DNA of 64,000 bases, from contig NZ_CP123897.1 of assembly GCF_029910655.1 (NCBI RefSeq), positions 1,922,001 through 1,986,000 on the forward strand. Reading direction: 5' to 3'. A program made the position numbers and the translations under genes. Source of the DNA: Methylomonas sp. UP202 (GTDB taxonomy: Bacteria > Pseudomonadota > Gammaproteobacteria > Methylococcales > Methylomonadaceae). The notes beneath the pieces were generated by a model. That model did not search any database and was not told where the DNA came from. It saw only the letters and a list, made by a program, of their open reading frames with translations. Positions 55,891-64,000 of the stretch are shown piece by piece (positions within the stretch are counted from its first letter, which is position 1; each line of letters starts with the position of its first letter).

Positions 55891-57102
55891 ATGTCTGATA
55901 TCGCCATTAAAGTTGAAAATCTCAGTAAGTGTTATCAGATATATAATCAACCCCATGATCGGTTAAAACAATCGATCTACCCGCGCCTGCAACGATTAAT
56001 CGGACAACAACCTAGACAATACTTTCGCGAGTTTTGGGCGCTGAAGGATGTGTCTTTTGAAATCAAGAAAGGGGAAACGGTTGGCATCATCGGTCGTAAT
56101 GGTAGTGGTAAATCAACATTGCTACAAATGATCTGCGGCACGCTTAATCCGACGAGCGGCAATATTCAAACGCAAGGGCGCATAGCCGCGTTACTCGAAC
56201 TGGGTTCCGGGTTCAATCCGGAATTTACTGGGCGGGAGAACGTTTATATGAATGCCGCTGTGCTTGGATTGAGCAAAGAAGAAATCGATGCTCGCTTTGA
56301 TGACATTATTGCCTTTGCCGATATTGGCGAATTTATCGAGCAACCCGTAAAAACCTATTCCAGTGGCATGATGGTCAGGTTGGCGTTTTCAGTCGCTATC
56401 AATGGGGAGCCGGAAATTCTCATTGTTGATGAGGCGCTGTCGGTAGGCGATATCGCGTTCCAAAATAAATGTATAGAGCGTCTCAAATTTTTGACGAGTA
56501 GAGGGGTTACGATCCTTTTTGTCTCGCATGATCTGAGTACTTTGCAGATGATATGTTCGCATGTTTTTTGGCTAGACAAAGGGCATCTCATTGCTCAGGG
56601 TGATTCAGTGCAGATTGCTCAAGAATATTATGTCCAACTTCTAGGTAATGCGGCACCGGCAGCTATTTCGCAGATTCAGCAGCAAAAAACCGGTAAAGCT
56701 TATTTTACCGAAATCAGTCTGTCAGCTAGTCAAAATGCCGGAAATTATTGCCCTGGAGGAAATTTTACTATTCGGTTCCGCCTGCAAGCAATAGAAGATT
56801 TGCCGATGCAAGTGTTTGGACTTAGTGTTTATCGTGCCGATGGTGATTGGTTAATTGGACTAACTAGTCTCGATAAAGGTATGCTTTGGCCCGCCTTAGC
56901 TACTGGTGAGGAGTCTTGTGGAGAAATTGACTTGTCACCTTTATGCTTAGCGCCTGGCGACTATTATCTGGCTTTAGGTGCTTATTCGCCTGATTATAGT
57001 TTATGCTTGGCATTGACGGACGCTTATCTTCGATTTTCAGTGCGTTCCAATCTACCTTCATGGGGGAAGCTTATCCATCCCTGTACATGGACGGTTGTGT
57101 AA
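55891..57102 (+). CDS. Polysaccharide ABC exporter ATPase with C-terminal carbohydrate-binding domain (Wzt-like)
   Basis: A 403-residue ATPase. The ABC domain (about 1-240) has Walker A GRNGSGKSTLLQM, signature TYSSGMMVRLAFS and Walker B ILIVDEALSVGD. The C-terminal domain (about 265-400) is beta-rich (FTIRFRLQAIEDLPMQVFGL) and resembles Wzt domains that recognise the terminal modification of the finished O-antigen. Such recognition often involves a methyl cap, and a methyltransferase gene follows. It lies 134 bases after the permease gene. Confidence 0.93.
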   Translation: MSDIAIKVENLSKCYQIYNQPHDRLKQSIYPRLQRLIGQQPRQYFREFWALKDVSFEIKKGETVGIIGRNGSGKSTLLQMICGTLNPTSGNIQTQGRIAALLELGSGFNPEFTGRENVYMNAAVLGLSKEEIDARFDDIIAFADIGEFIEQPVKTYSSGMMVRLAFSVAINGEPEILIVDEALSVGDIAFQNKCIERLKFLTSRGVTILFVSHDLSTLQMICSHVFWLDKGHLIAQGDSVQIAQEYYVQLLGNAAPAAISQIQQQKTGKAYFTEISLSASQNAGNYCPGGNFTIRFRLQAIEDLPMQVFGLSVYRADGDWLIGLTSLDKGMLWPALATGEESCGEIDLSPLCLAPGDYYLALGAYSPDYSLCLALTDAYLRFSVRSNLPSWGKLIHPCTWTVV

Positions 57103-57279
57103 TTGAAATATTTCTTCATATTCATGAGATATTAATCAAACCTCATACATGAGAGATAAATAGCTGCTGACCAAGTCCTATATTTCAAGTAATACATCGA
57201 AGAATATTGGGCGGCCGATAAAGTCCTGGCATAAAAACCTCAAGCTCTCTTGCCTGAATTATATTTTTCTAAGTAAATA

Positions 57280-59316
57280 ATGATCACAAAGCCTTTGAAT
57301 GACCGTAAAGTTCACGCTTGCCCCATCTGTATGCATCGAGATTCTATCATTCAACTTTGTCTGGTGGATAATTTTCAGATACTTACTTGCGAAAATTGTA
57401 ATACTGATTTCGTTGATAACCCGCCAACGTCCGAAGAGCTAACTGCTTATTACAACCGACCTGAGTGGTTTGAAGGAGGGGAGCATGGTGGTTACGATAA
57501 CTATGATAGCCAAACTGAAGGTAGTCTTATTACCTTCCGATCATTGCTAGAAGAATATGCAGGGCGAACAGGTTTGTCTGTGCTTGATATTGGTTGTGGC
57601 TATGGCAATCACTTGGCTCTGGCTGCTCGTTTTGGTTGGAAATGCTTTGGAGTTGAGCCAAGCACACATGCACGTCAAGTGGCGTCATCACGGCTTGAAG
57701 GCGCCGCGATGATTGTCAGTTCGCTTTCTGAACTAATTCCACATGAGTTTGATTTAATACTGATGTTTGATGTTATCGAGCATGTGTGTTCCCCATACGA
57801 ATTGTTTTATGATCTATTTTCTATGGGAGCAATTGTTCCAAAAACTCGGGTTATAATTACCACTCCCAATGCGGGCTCAAAGTTAGCTTGTGACAATCCA
57901 GTGCAATGGGAATATAGACATCCGCCTTCACACTTGGTTTTTTATACTGCAAATTCACTTCGGTTTGTGCTAGAAAGGCTACAGTTTACTAATATTTTGG
58001 TAAAAGGTAGTCATCCAATTGATGGCTCGAAAAATGATGATGATTTTCTTTCATTTGCTGGATTAGAAGCGCAAGCGCTTGGCAGTAATTTTACAGAGTT
58101 TATGCGTGAACGATATGTGCCAGGAACTTGGTCAAAAGTGGCCCAATACGAGCACATTCCTCGTTATAAGTTTGCATGTTTATTTGCACAAGGGAAAAAC
58201 GTTTTAGATTTTGGTTGTGGTACTGGATATGGTGCCGCAATGCTTTCGGAAGTGGCTGAAAAAGTAATAGGTTTAGATATAGATATTAATGCCAATAAAT
58301 GGGCATGCAATACGCATTATAATTCTAATTTGAAATTTCATTTGTGTGACGATTTAGGTGAGGGGTTGAAATCAGGCTCCTTCGATCTGATAACTTGTTT
58401 TGAAATGATTGAGCATGTAGATCAGATTACGCAAACTGCCACAATCAAAAGCATTTCTAGATTGCTTCAAAGCGACGGTATTTTAATAATATCGACACCT
58501 AATCCTGAAGTAACGCAATTATATGGTGAAAATCCTTATCATCTCAGAGAAATGAATGAGCTTGAGTTTGTTGAAATACTTGCGGAGCATTTTTTATACA
58601 TTAAAGTCATAAATCAAAAGGTTCTCTTAGGTATATCATTCGAAGAGCAAGAGGCTATTTTATCATATAAAAACATAGCTAATGATTGGCATGATTCAAG
58701 TAACAATGGGGTTAAGCCATTAGCGTTTTTAGCTATTTGTTCGAATGCATGTCTGCCAGATATTTGCTCATTCGTAACTTTTGAAGATACTGATTACATT
58801 CGTGAATTCACAAGTAAGGAGAATGTGATAAATGCTTCACGGTCTTTAGTCTATCAGACATCAGTTAAGCTGTCTTCTGAATTATATAACTATCGCTCGC
58901 AGGCAGCAGAATTTAGCCGACAGGTTGCCTCGTTACAAAATAAATTGGAAAAGGCTCAGTCCCATATTGAATATCAGACTAGTGAAAAAATCGAACTACA
59001 AAGTGAACTGCAAGAATATGGCGAACAGGCTGCCGAGTTTTCCCGTCAAATAACGGCGCTACAAAATGAAATGGAAAAGGCCCAGTCGCACATTGCATAT
59101 CAGGAAAATGAATTGAAAAAGGCTCAGTCGCACATTGCATATCAGGAAAATGAATTGAAAAAGGCTCAGTCGCAAGTCGCACAACAGGCTAGTGAACTCC
59201 TTCGTATCACTTCAGAGCGTCTGCATGAATTATCCAGCATCTATTTTTTATGGAATCAATTGATTGGGCTTGTATTAGCAAGAGTTACTGGAAAATTTGA
59301 AGGAAAAGCAAGATGA
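57280..59316 (+). CDS. Double SAM-methyltransferase with zinc ribbon and coiled coil
   Basis: A 678-residue protein. A zinc ribbon is formed by Cys14, Cys17, Cys37 and Cys40. Methyltransferase domain 1 (about 85-250) has VLDIGCGYGNHLAL; domain 2 (about 285-430) has VLDFGCGTGYGAAML and FDLITCFEMIEHV. The last 140 residues are a coiled coil made partly of exact 14-residue repeats (LKKAQSHIAYQENE). Fused methyltransferase-coiled-coil proteins can set polysaccharide chain length by capping, as WbdD does; that role is inferred. The gene is AT-rich like the following ones. It overlaps the next gene by four bases. Confidence 0.85.
   Translation: MITKPLNDRKVHACPICMHRDSIIQLCLVDNFQILTCENCNTDFVDNPPTSEELTAYYNRPEWFEGGEHGGYDNYDSQTEGSLITFRSLLEEYAGRTGLSVLDIGCGYGNHLALAARFGWKCFGVEPSTHARQVASSRLEGAAMIVSSLSELIPHEFDLILMFDVIEHVCSPYELFYDLFSMGAIVPKTRVIITTPNAGSKLACDNPVQWEYRHPPSHLVFYTANSLRFVLERLQFTNILVKGSHPIDGSKNDDDFLSFAGLEAQALGSNFTEFMRERYVPGTWSKVAQYEHIPRYKFACLFAQGKNVLDFGCGTGYGAAMLSEVAEKVIGLDIDINANKWACNTHYNSNLKFHLCDDLGEGLKSGSFDLITCFEMIEHVDQITQTATIKSISRLLQSDGILIISTPNPEVTQLYGENPYHLREMNELEFVEILAEHFLYIKVINQKVLLGISFEEQEAILSYKNIANDWHDSSNNGVKPLAFLAICSNACLPDICSFVTFEDTDYIREFTSKENVINASRSLVYQTSVKLSSELYNYRSQAAEFSRQVASLQNKLEKAQSHIEYQTSEKIELQSELQEYGEQAAEFSRQITALQNEMEKAQSHIAYQENELKKAQSHIAYQENELKKAQSQVAQQASELLRITSERLHELSSIYFLWNQLIGLVLARVTGKFEGKAR
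59077..59178 (+). repeat. 42-base tandem repeat inside the methyltransferase gene
   Basis: Unit copies begin at 59077, 59119 and 59161 (third incomplete), each starting AAGGC(T/C)CAGTCGCA. The first two copies differ at one base. The repeats encode the coiled coil in 14-residue steps, so gain or loss of a copy keeps the frame and changes coil length. Confidence 0.85.
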
Positions 59317-60269
59317 TTCATTCTGATGGTAATTCTTTACTTTGCTCTATCGTTATACCCACAAAAAATGGCGGCGCTCTTTTTAAGAGTGTCATTCAGA
59401 AATTAGCCACTCAAAAACTTTGGTCGCAAGTTGAATTAATTGTCATCGACTCTGGATCGACGGATGATACTGTTGATATCGCCCGTGCGTCGGGCGCAAG
59501 AGTATTTGAAATTTCAGCCGAGGAGTTTAATCATGGTGCGACACGCGATTTTGGAATATCGCTTGCCACAAGCGAGCATGTCATTCTTCTGGTTCAGGAT
59601 GCCGTTCCATATGATAATGAATTGATAAATGCAATGTTGGCACCATTTGGCGATTCAGAGGTTGCCGGAGTTTATGCTCGCCAGTTACCTCAACTGAATG
59701 CCGATTCACTCACTAAACGTAACTTAAATTGTTGGCTTACTGGGCGAACAACTGCAGAAGTTCGTAAGATGAAAAGTCTTGAATGGTATGAATCGTTGGA
59801 ACCGATTGAAAAATACTTTTTCTGCAATTTTGATAATGTCTGCTCTTCCATCCGAAAATCGGTATGGAAAGAGCATAAGTTTGGCAATATAAGCTTTGGG
59901 GAAGATATTGATTGGGCTGAAAGAATACTAAAGTCCGGTAAAAAAATTGTTTATGAACCTAAAGCAGTGGTTGTGCATTCTCATGAAAGATCTATTGCAT
60001 ATGAGTTCAAGCGAACATATGTATGTCATCGAAAGTTATTTCAACTATTTGGATTGCAACTCGTTCCTAATTTGTGGATAGCCATGAGATCATGGCCAAA
60101 TCATATTTGGCAAGATGCAAAATATATAGAATCTCAGGAAGATGAATTGCCAAAGAAGCTTCGGGTATTGATAAAAATTCCCATATTAAGTTTGTTAAGT
60201 GTTCTAGCCCAGTATTATGCTGCAAAGGATGAAATGGCTAGTAAAGTTCGTAAAATTAATGGAGTTTAA
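59313..60269 (+). CDS. Glycosyltransferase family 2
   Basis: A 318-residue GT-A type enzyme. It has SIVIPTKNGGALFKSVI and VIDSGSTDDTVDIAR at the N-terminus, FNHGATRDFGISLATS, and the metal-binding region near ILLVQDAVPYDNELI. Later FGEDIDWAERILKSG carries the probable catalytic acidic residues. It resembles rhamnosyltransferases by the FNHG motif, which fits the dTDP-rhamnose genes upstream. Linkage and acceptor are unknown. Confidence 0.88.
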   Translation: MIHSDGNSLLCSIVIPTKNGGALFKSVIQKLATQKLWSQVELIVIDSGSTDDTVDIARASGARVFEISAEEFNHGATRDFGISLATSEHVILLVQDAVPYDNELINAMLAPFGDSEVAGVYARQLPQLNADSLTKRNLNCWLTGRTTAEVRKMKSLEWYESLEPIEKYFFCNFDNVCSSIRKSVWKEHKFGNISFGEDIDWAERILKSGKKIVYEPKAVVVHSHERSIAYEFKRTYVCHRKLFQLFGLQLVPNLWIAMRSWPNHIWQDAKYIESQEDELPKKLRVLIKIPILSLLSVLAQYYAAKDEMASKVRKINGV

Positions 60270-60272
60270 ATT

Positions 60273-62030
60273 TTGAAATTTCTTCTTACGGTCCATCAAT
60301 TTTATCCCGAATATTTTTCCGGTACAGAAGTGCTGACCTATAGTGTCGCGCGGGAATTATTGGCTCGTGGTCACGAAGTAGCAGTATTTACGGGCTATCC
60401 AGCGCGGGAATTGATGACTGATGCGCGACGTTTTGATAAATACGAAATTAATGGCATACAGGTATACCGTTTTTATCATGGATTTGTGCCAATGGGGCAG
60501 CAGCAGGTTGTGTCAGAAATTGAATATAATAATCAATTGGCGGCGTCTTATTTTAAAGGTCTACTCAATGAATTAGCGCCAGATATTGTCCATTTCTTTC
60601 ATTTTTCAAGGCTTGGTGCAGCGTTGGTTGATGTAATTAGGCAGTTAGACATCTCCGCTTATTACACACCAACCGATTTTTGGGCGGTGTGTCCCACCAG
60701 TCAATTGTTACTTGCAGATGGTCAAACATGCTTAGGCCCCACATCTCAAGGCGGTAATTGTATCAAGCATGTGGCTATGATTACACATTGGAGACACTAT
60801 TCCTCTATTGTTCATTATTTGCCCGATGGCATGATAGATAAGATCGCTGTCCTTGCAAAATCAGGTCTTAATATAAATTTCCCTTTCAGTCGTGAGATTG
60901 CAGCACTTAGTGGCAGAAAACACTTTAATATCGAACGGCTTAATGCTCTTCAAGGTATCGTTGCTCCAACAAAACTAATGGCTGATGTTTTGACAAGCAA
61001 TGGGGTGAAGCCGGAACTGATTACGCAATCAGCTTATGGTATCAATATTACAGGATTCGAAGATTTCAATCGTTCGTATTCTGTCGATCGCTCTGTCACA
61101 ATTGGATATATTGGCACTCTCGCTCCTCATAAGGGATGTCATATTCTGATTGATGCATTCACAAGGCTAGAACGTTGTGGAATGTCTTTAAAAATTTATG
61201 GCAACCCCAAGGAGTTTCCTGAATATGTGGCTGGCTTATATTCAACTGCAAAGGGTAATGATTCTATTGAGTTTTGTGGAACTTTTCCGAATAATCAAAT
61301 AGCTGATGTTTTGTCGGGTATTGATATTTTGGTTGTGCCGTCTGTTTGGTACGAGAATACTCCGCTGGTTGTCTATTCAGCTTTGGCGGCTAAATGTCCG
61401 GTGATTGCCTCTGATTTTCCGGGAATGTCAGAAGTGGTGAGAGATGGATGGAATGGTCTGTTATTCGAGCCGAGTAACAGTATAGCGCTTGCCGACTGTT
61501 TTAAACGGTTGTATCAAGAGCCTACGTTGCTGATTAGCTTGAGCGATAATTGTCAATCTCCGAAATCCATCGCTACTTACGTCGATGAACTGCTTGATCT
61601 GTACGAGAAGAAGCAGCATGCGCCTAAATTTCCACTGGTGGGACAACAAGAGCTTGACGCCTATATACCAGCTAACCAGGGAGGTTATGTCGTTGGTTGG
61701 GCAAGCATCGGTGCAAATGCACCAAAGCGAATTGGTTTGATCAGTAATAATCAAGAAATAGGTAAGACAACACAATTTTTGCCTAGGCCTGACGTTCGAG
61801 ATGGATTAAGAAATTCTGGTGTGAAGATTGACGCGATTAATTTGGGGTTCATTATTAACCTTACTCAAACAGTAGATGGCGATTTAACTTTCTTACAGAT
61901 TGAGGCCATGGATGGTAACACGTATTGCGTTCCCTATGAATCGCTCCAGATTGGGCAATCTGTTTTTCTTGAAAGCCAGTTATGGCTTGGGTTGGATCAA
62001 GAATACTTAATACGGAATATCATAGAATGA
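60273..62030 (+). CDS. Glycosyltransferase family 4 with appended C-terminal domain
   Basis: A 585-residue protein. Residues 1-440 form a GT-B enzyme: N-terminal VHQFYPEYFSGTEVLTYSVA with ELLARGHEVAVFTG, then in the second half IGYIGTLAPHKGCHILIDAF and the nucleotide-sugar motif ENTPLVVYSALAAKCPVIAS. Residues about 465-580 are a separate beta-rich module (GGYVVGWASIG, FLPRPDVRDGL) of a kind seen attached to other polysaccharide enzymes. The start is TTG at 60273, supported by GGAG eight bases upstream. The sugar donor is unknown. Confidence 0.85.
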   Translation: MKFLLTVHQFYPEYFSGTEVLTYSVARELLARGHEVAVFTGYPARELMTDARRFDKYEINGIQVYRFYHGFVPMGQQQVVSEIEYNNQLAASYFKGLLNELAPDIVHFFHFSRLGAALVDVIRQLDISAYYTPTDFWAVCPTSQLLLADGQTCLGPTSQGGNCIKHVAMITHWRHYSSIVHYLPDGMIDKIAVLAKSGLNINFPFSREIAALSGRKHFNIERLNALQGIVAPTKLMADVLTSNGVKPELITQSAYGINITGFEDFNRSYSVDRSVTIGYIGTLAPHKGCHILIDAFTRLERCGMSLKIYGNPKEFPEYVAGLYSTAKGNDSIEFCGTFPNNQIADVLSGIDILVVPSVWYENTPLVVYSALAAKCPVIASDFPGMSEVVRDGWNGLLFEPSNSIALADCFKRLYQEPTLLISLSDNCQSPKSIATYVDELLDLYEKKQHAPKFPLVGQQELDAYIPANQGGYVVGWASIGANAPKRIGLISNNQEIGKTTQFLPRPDVRDGLRNSGVKIDAINLGFIINLTQTVDGDLTFLQIEAMDGNTYCVPYESLQIGQSVFLESQLWLGLDQEYLIRNIIE

Positions 62031-62039
62031 CCTTTTATC

Positions 62040-63908
62040 ATGAATTTACAAACTAATCGTATATCCTCGCTGCAAATACTCGCCTTGTTTTCCGGCATTG
62101 TTTTGGTGTTTCTTTTTGCCATGCATAGTCGGTTAGGATTGGAAGTGGCCGATGATGGTGCTTTCTTCCTGCGTTACGCAGAAAACATGCTAAAAGGCCA
62201 GTTTTGGGTATGGAACTCTGGCGAAGCGCCGGTGTGGGGCGCCTCTGCCCCTCTGTACCCGTTGATTGTTGCAATCCCGATGGCGCTAGGGCTGCCACCG
62301 GAGGCGGCTATTGTTGCCTCCGGGTTAGCCTGCGCATCTGTTAGCCTTGCGGCGACAGTGTTGATGTTGGGTCACCGATTTGGAGTCATCGTCGGTTTGG
62401 CTTTCTTGCTTTTTTCCGCACTGGATACCGGAATAATGTATTTTTCCGGTGCCGGCTTGGAAACTCCGCTTACTTTGGCTTTGCTGACGTTTGCATTGTG
62501 GACTTTGTTATACGAATCACCTGCTTGGGGTGTTGGGCTGGCTGCAGGCCTATTGATGGTCAATAAACTGGACTTGGTACCTGTTGGCGGCTTGCTGTTA
62601 TTGTCTCATTGGCTGCAAGACAAAAGATTTCCTAAAGTCGCTGTCATAATTGCTGCCGCTATCGCTCTGGCTTGGTATGGCTTTGCCTGGTGGTATTTTG
62701 GTGCGCCGGTACCCAACTCATTTTTAACTAAGTCGTTGCATCAAGATAACCAACCTAAAATTATCGACTGGACTTGGTTTGCAGGTTTCGTGTTTTGGGT
62801 TGGAATTCATAAGTGGTTGACAGGGTTATCCGTGTTTACTCTGTGGCGTAAAAGTCGTGAGTTACTGCCACTTATGGTTTTTTTGGGAGGTATATTGATT
62901 GTGCATTTGGTAGCCTATACCATCAAATATCCTTTTGAGCCATATAATTGGTATGCGATGCCTGCACTTTTTACGCTTTTGGTTGCTGCATCAATTGGAT
63001 TGGGATTGCCAGTAAAAATAGGGGGTTATTACTTTTTGGGTAGAGCCTGGGGGGCAAAAATCATCGCCGTGTCGTTTTTGATTTTAATCTTTTTCGCAAC
63101 TATTCGTTCTGAAATATTTGGGACTACAAATATCAAGATGTTTGCCTCACATCATGAATTTGATCGAGCTGAGGCTGGGCGTTGGGTTGCGGAAAATACA
63201 CCGGATACTTTTGTTGTATATACGATGTGGGGTAATCCAGCTTATTATTCGAAGCGAAAAGTATTGGATGGCTCTTTTCTCAATAGAAAGTTTGAGGATG
63301 CTGATTTAATAAAAAAATATCGTCCGGAAGTGCTTATATTGCAAAATAATCCCGGCAGTACACCGATGAATCCAGTATTTGCCGCGACCAAAGGGGAAAA
63401 TTATAGAGTTGTAAAGGTATTTGATAAGACTTATTCGGCTGGGATGGATTATTTTTTTGTTGTGCTCGTGCGTGAGGATGTTTTGGGCAAGGTTCGCAAT
63501 ATCGATCCACCACGCGATTTGATGCCATTTGTGAGTAATATTCAACTCGGTGACCAGTTCGGTATTTTAAAGCCACAAGGCCTTGAGACATTATTTGTGC
63601 ATCCTGGGGCTGTGACAGCAACAAGTTTTCAATTCGACGCAAGTGGTTACTTGAGGGATGTCGAGAAAAAAGAGCTTTATATTCGTGCCGGTATTGCACC
63701 TAATATCCCAGAGGCCGCAATAAAGAGGGGGGCTGGTAATGTTCATATTCGTATCCTGCAGAATGAAAAACCTCTAGTTGACGACATTATTAAAGTGGGT
63801 GAACCGATTCAGCGTAATTTTCCAATCGCTGAGGGCCAATTTTTGTTGTTCGCCGTAGATAATAACGGTGGAGCCGATACCGATTGGCTGTTGCTTTCAA
63901 TTCATTAA
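62040..63908 (+). CDS. Integral membrane glycosyltransferase-like protein (GT-C/ArnT-like)
   Basis: A 622-residue protein with about ten membrane helices in the first 370 residues and a soluble C-terminal region. The first periplasmic loop has VADDGAFFLRYAENML and GASAPLYPLIVA; the paired acidic residues fit the catalytic loop of GT-C enzymes that use polyprenyl-linked sugars. The C-terminal part (about 385-620) is periplasmic, beta-rich and of unknown role. It may add a sugar to the polysaccharide or lipid A. It is nine bases after the GT4 gene. Confidence 0.75.
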   Translation: MNLQTNRISSLQILALFSGIVLVFLFAMHSRLGLEVADDGAFFLRYAENMLKGQFWVWNSGEAPVWGASAPLYPLIVAIPMALGLPPEAAIVASGLACASVSLAATVLMLGHRFGVIVGLAFLLFSALDTGIMYFSGAGLETPLTLALLTFALWTLLYESPAWGVGLAAGLLMVNKLDLVPVGGLLLLSHWLQDKRFPKVAVIIAAAIALAWYGFAWWYFGAPVPNSFLTKSLHQDNQPKIIDWTWFAGFVFWVGIHKWLTGLSVFTLWRKSRELLPLMVFLGGILIVHLVAYTIKYPFEPYNWYAMPALFTLLVAASIGLGLPVKIGGYYFLGRAWGAKIIAVSFLILIFFATIRSEIFGTTNIKMFASHHEFDRAEAGRWVAENTPDTFVVYTMWGNPAYYSKRKVLDGSFLNRKFEDADLIKKYRPEVLILQNNPGSTPMNPVFAATKGENYRVVKVFDKTYSAGMDYFFVVLVREDVLGKVRNIDPPRDLMPFVSNIQLGDQFGILKPQGLETLFVHPGAVTATSFQFDASGYLRDVEKKELYIRAGIAPNIPEAAIKRGAGNVHIRILQNEKPLVDDIIKVGEPIQRNFPIAEGQFLLFAVDNNGGADTDWLLLSIH

Positions 63909-63916
63909 GGCATAAC

Positions 63917-64000
63917 ATGAATAATCCTAAGCGTTGCCTGGTCCTTGGTGGTCGTGGTTTTATTGGGTCTCATTTGGTTGATGCCTTGTTGGTTCGTGGT
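63917..64000 (+). CDS. NAD-dependent epimerase/dehydratase, 3' end beyond window
   Basis: The first 28 residues are visible: MNNPKRCLVLGGRGFIGSHL and a continuing helix. GGRGFIGS is the dinucleotide-binding motif of extended SDR sugar-nucleotide epimerases. The gene starts eight bases after the preceding stop codon and continues the polysaccharide locus. Substrate cannot be assigned. Confidence 0.8.
   Translation, partial: MNNPKRCLVLGGRGFIGSHLVDALLVRG

Overview
The window looks like the chromosome of a GC-rich gammaproteobacterium. The protein set (MutL, MiaA, HtpG, HflKC/FtsH, carboxynorspermidine decarboxylase, FecIR with a TonB receptor, dTDP-rhamnose genes) resembles aquatic Methylococcales such as Methylomonas. 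No methane-oxidation marker is present here, so that placement is an impression and not a demonstration. Most genes are GC-rich. An orphan gene near 45.1-45.9 kb and the polysaccharide genes from about 57 kb onward are clearly more AT-rich and look horizontally acquired.

Layout. 0-4 kb: the end of a double-glycine leader peptide gene, a cysteine-rich protein, an HlyD-type adaptor and a C39-peptidase ABC exporter, which together form a peptide (bacteriocin/RiPP-like) export locus. 4.3-11.3 kb: a membrane patatin-like lipase, a secreted lectin-like protein and a very large protein resembling glycoside phosphorylases. 12-16.3 kb: a CheB-CheR-PAS fusion and a PAS protein lacking any output domain. 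16.5-20.9 kb: an ECF sigma factor, a FecR anti-sigma factor and an STN-bearing TonB receptor, which form an iron-siderophore surface-signalling unit.

21-35.6 kb holds the most striking structure. Fifteen minus-strand genes are tightly packed and headed by a sigma-70 family factor. In transcription order they are sigma, hflK, hflC, ftsH, a membrane protein, an SRPBCC protein, a short LOV photoreceptor, a sterol-desaturase-like enzyme, msrP, msrQ, a TIGR01777 SDR, a membrane protein, DNA photolyase, a Blc lipocalin and a DUF523/DUF1722 protein. Divergent from the sigma gene is a MerR regulator with a CarH/LitR-type B12-binding photosensory domain. I read this as a light and photo-oxidative stress module: B12 photoreceptor, dedicated sigma factor, membrane-protein quality control, methionine-sulfoxide repair, lipid remodelling and DNA repair, with a second, flavin-based sensor inside. 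A hairpin followed by a T tract after ftsH may split or attenuate the transcript.

35.8-50.4 kb is mixed housekeeping and accessory sequence: a GNAT, a transposase-like remnant, mutL-miaA-5-FCL-nspC in a tight run, a secreted metzincin of unusual architecture with a clear terminator, arylamine N-acetyltransferase, a YfcE-like phosphoesterase, an AT-rich zinc-finger orphan, htpG, and a response regulator-TPR protein paired with a minimal histidine kinase.

50.5-64 kb is a surface-polysaccharide (O-antigen-like) locus. It opens with a candidate ops element (GGCGGTAG in a hairpin loop), then rfbB, rfbD, rfbA, a decayed MntA-HepT toxin-antitoxin pair, rfbC, the Wzm/Wzt-type ABC exporter, a double methyltransferase with a repeat-built coiled coil, two glycosyltransferases, a membrane glycosyltransferase, and an epimerase cut off by the window edge. 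No rRNA, tRNA, CRISPR array or intact insertion sequence was recognised.
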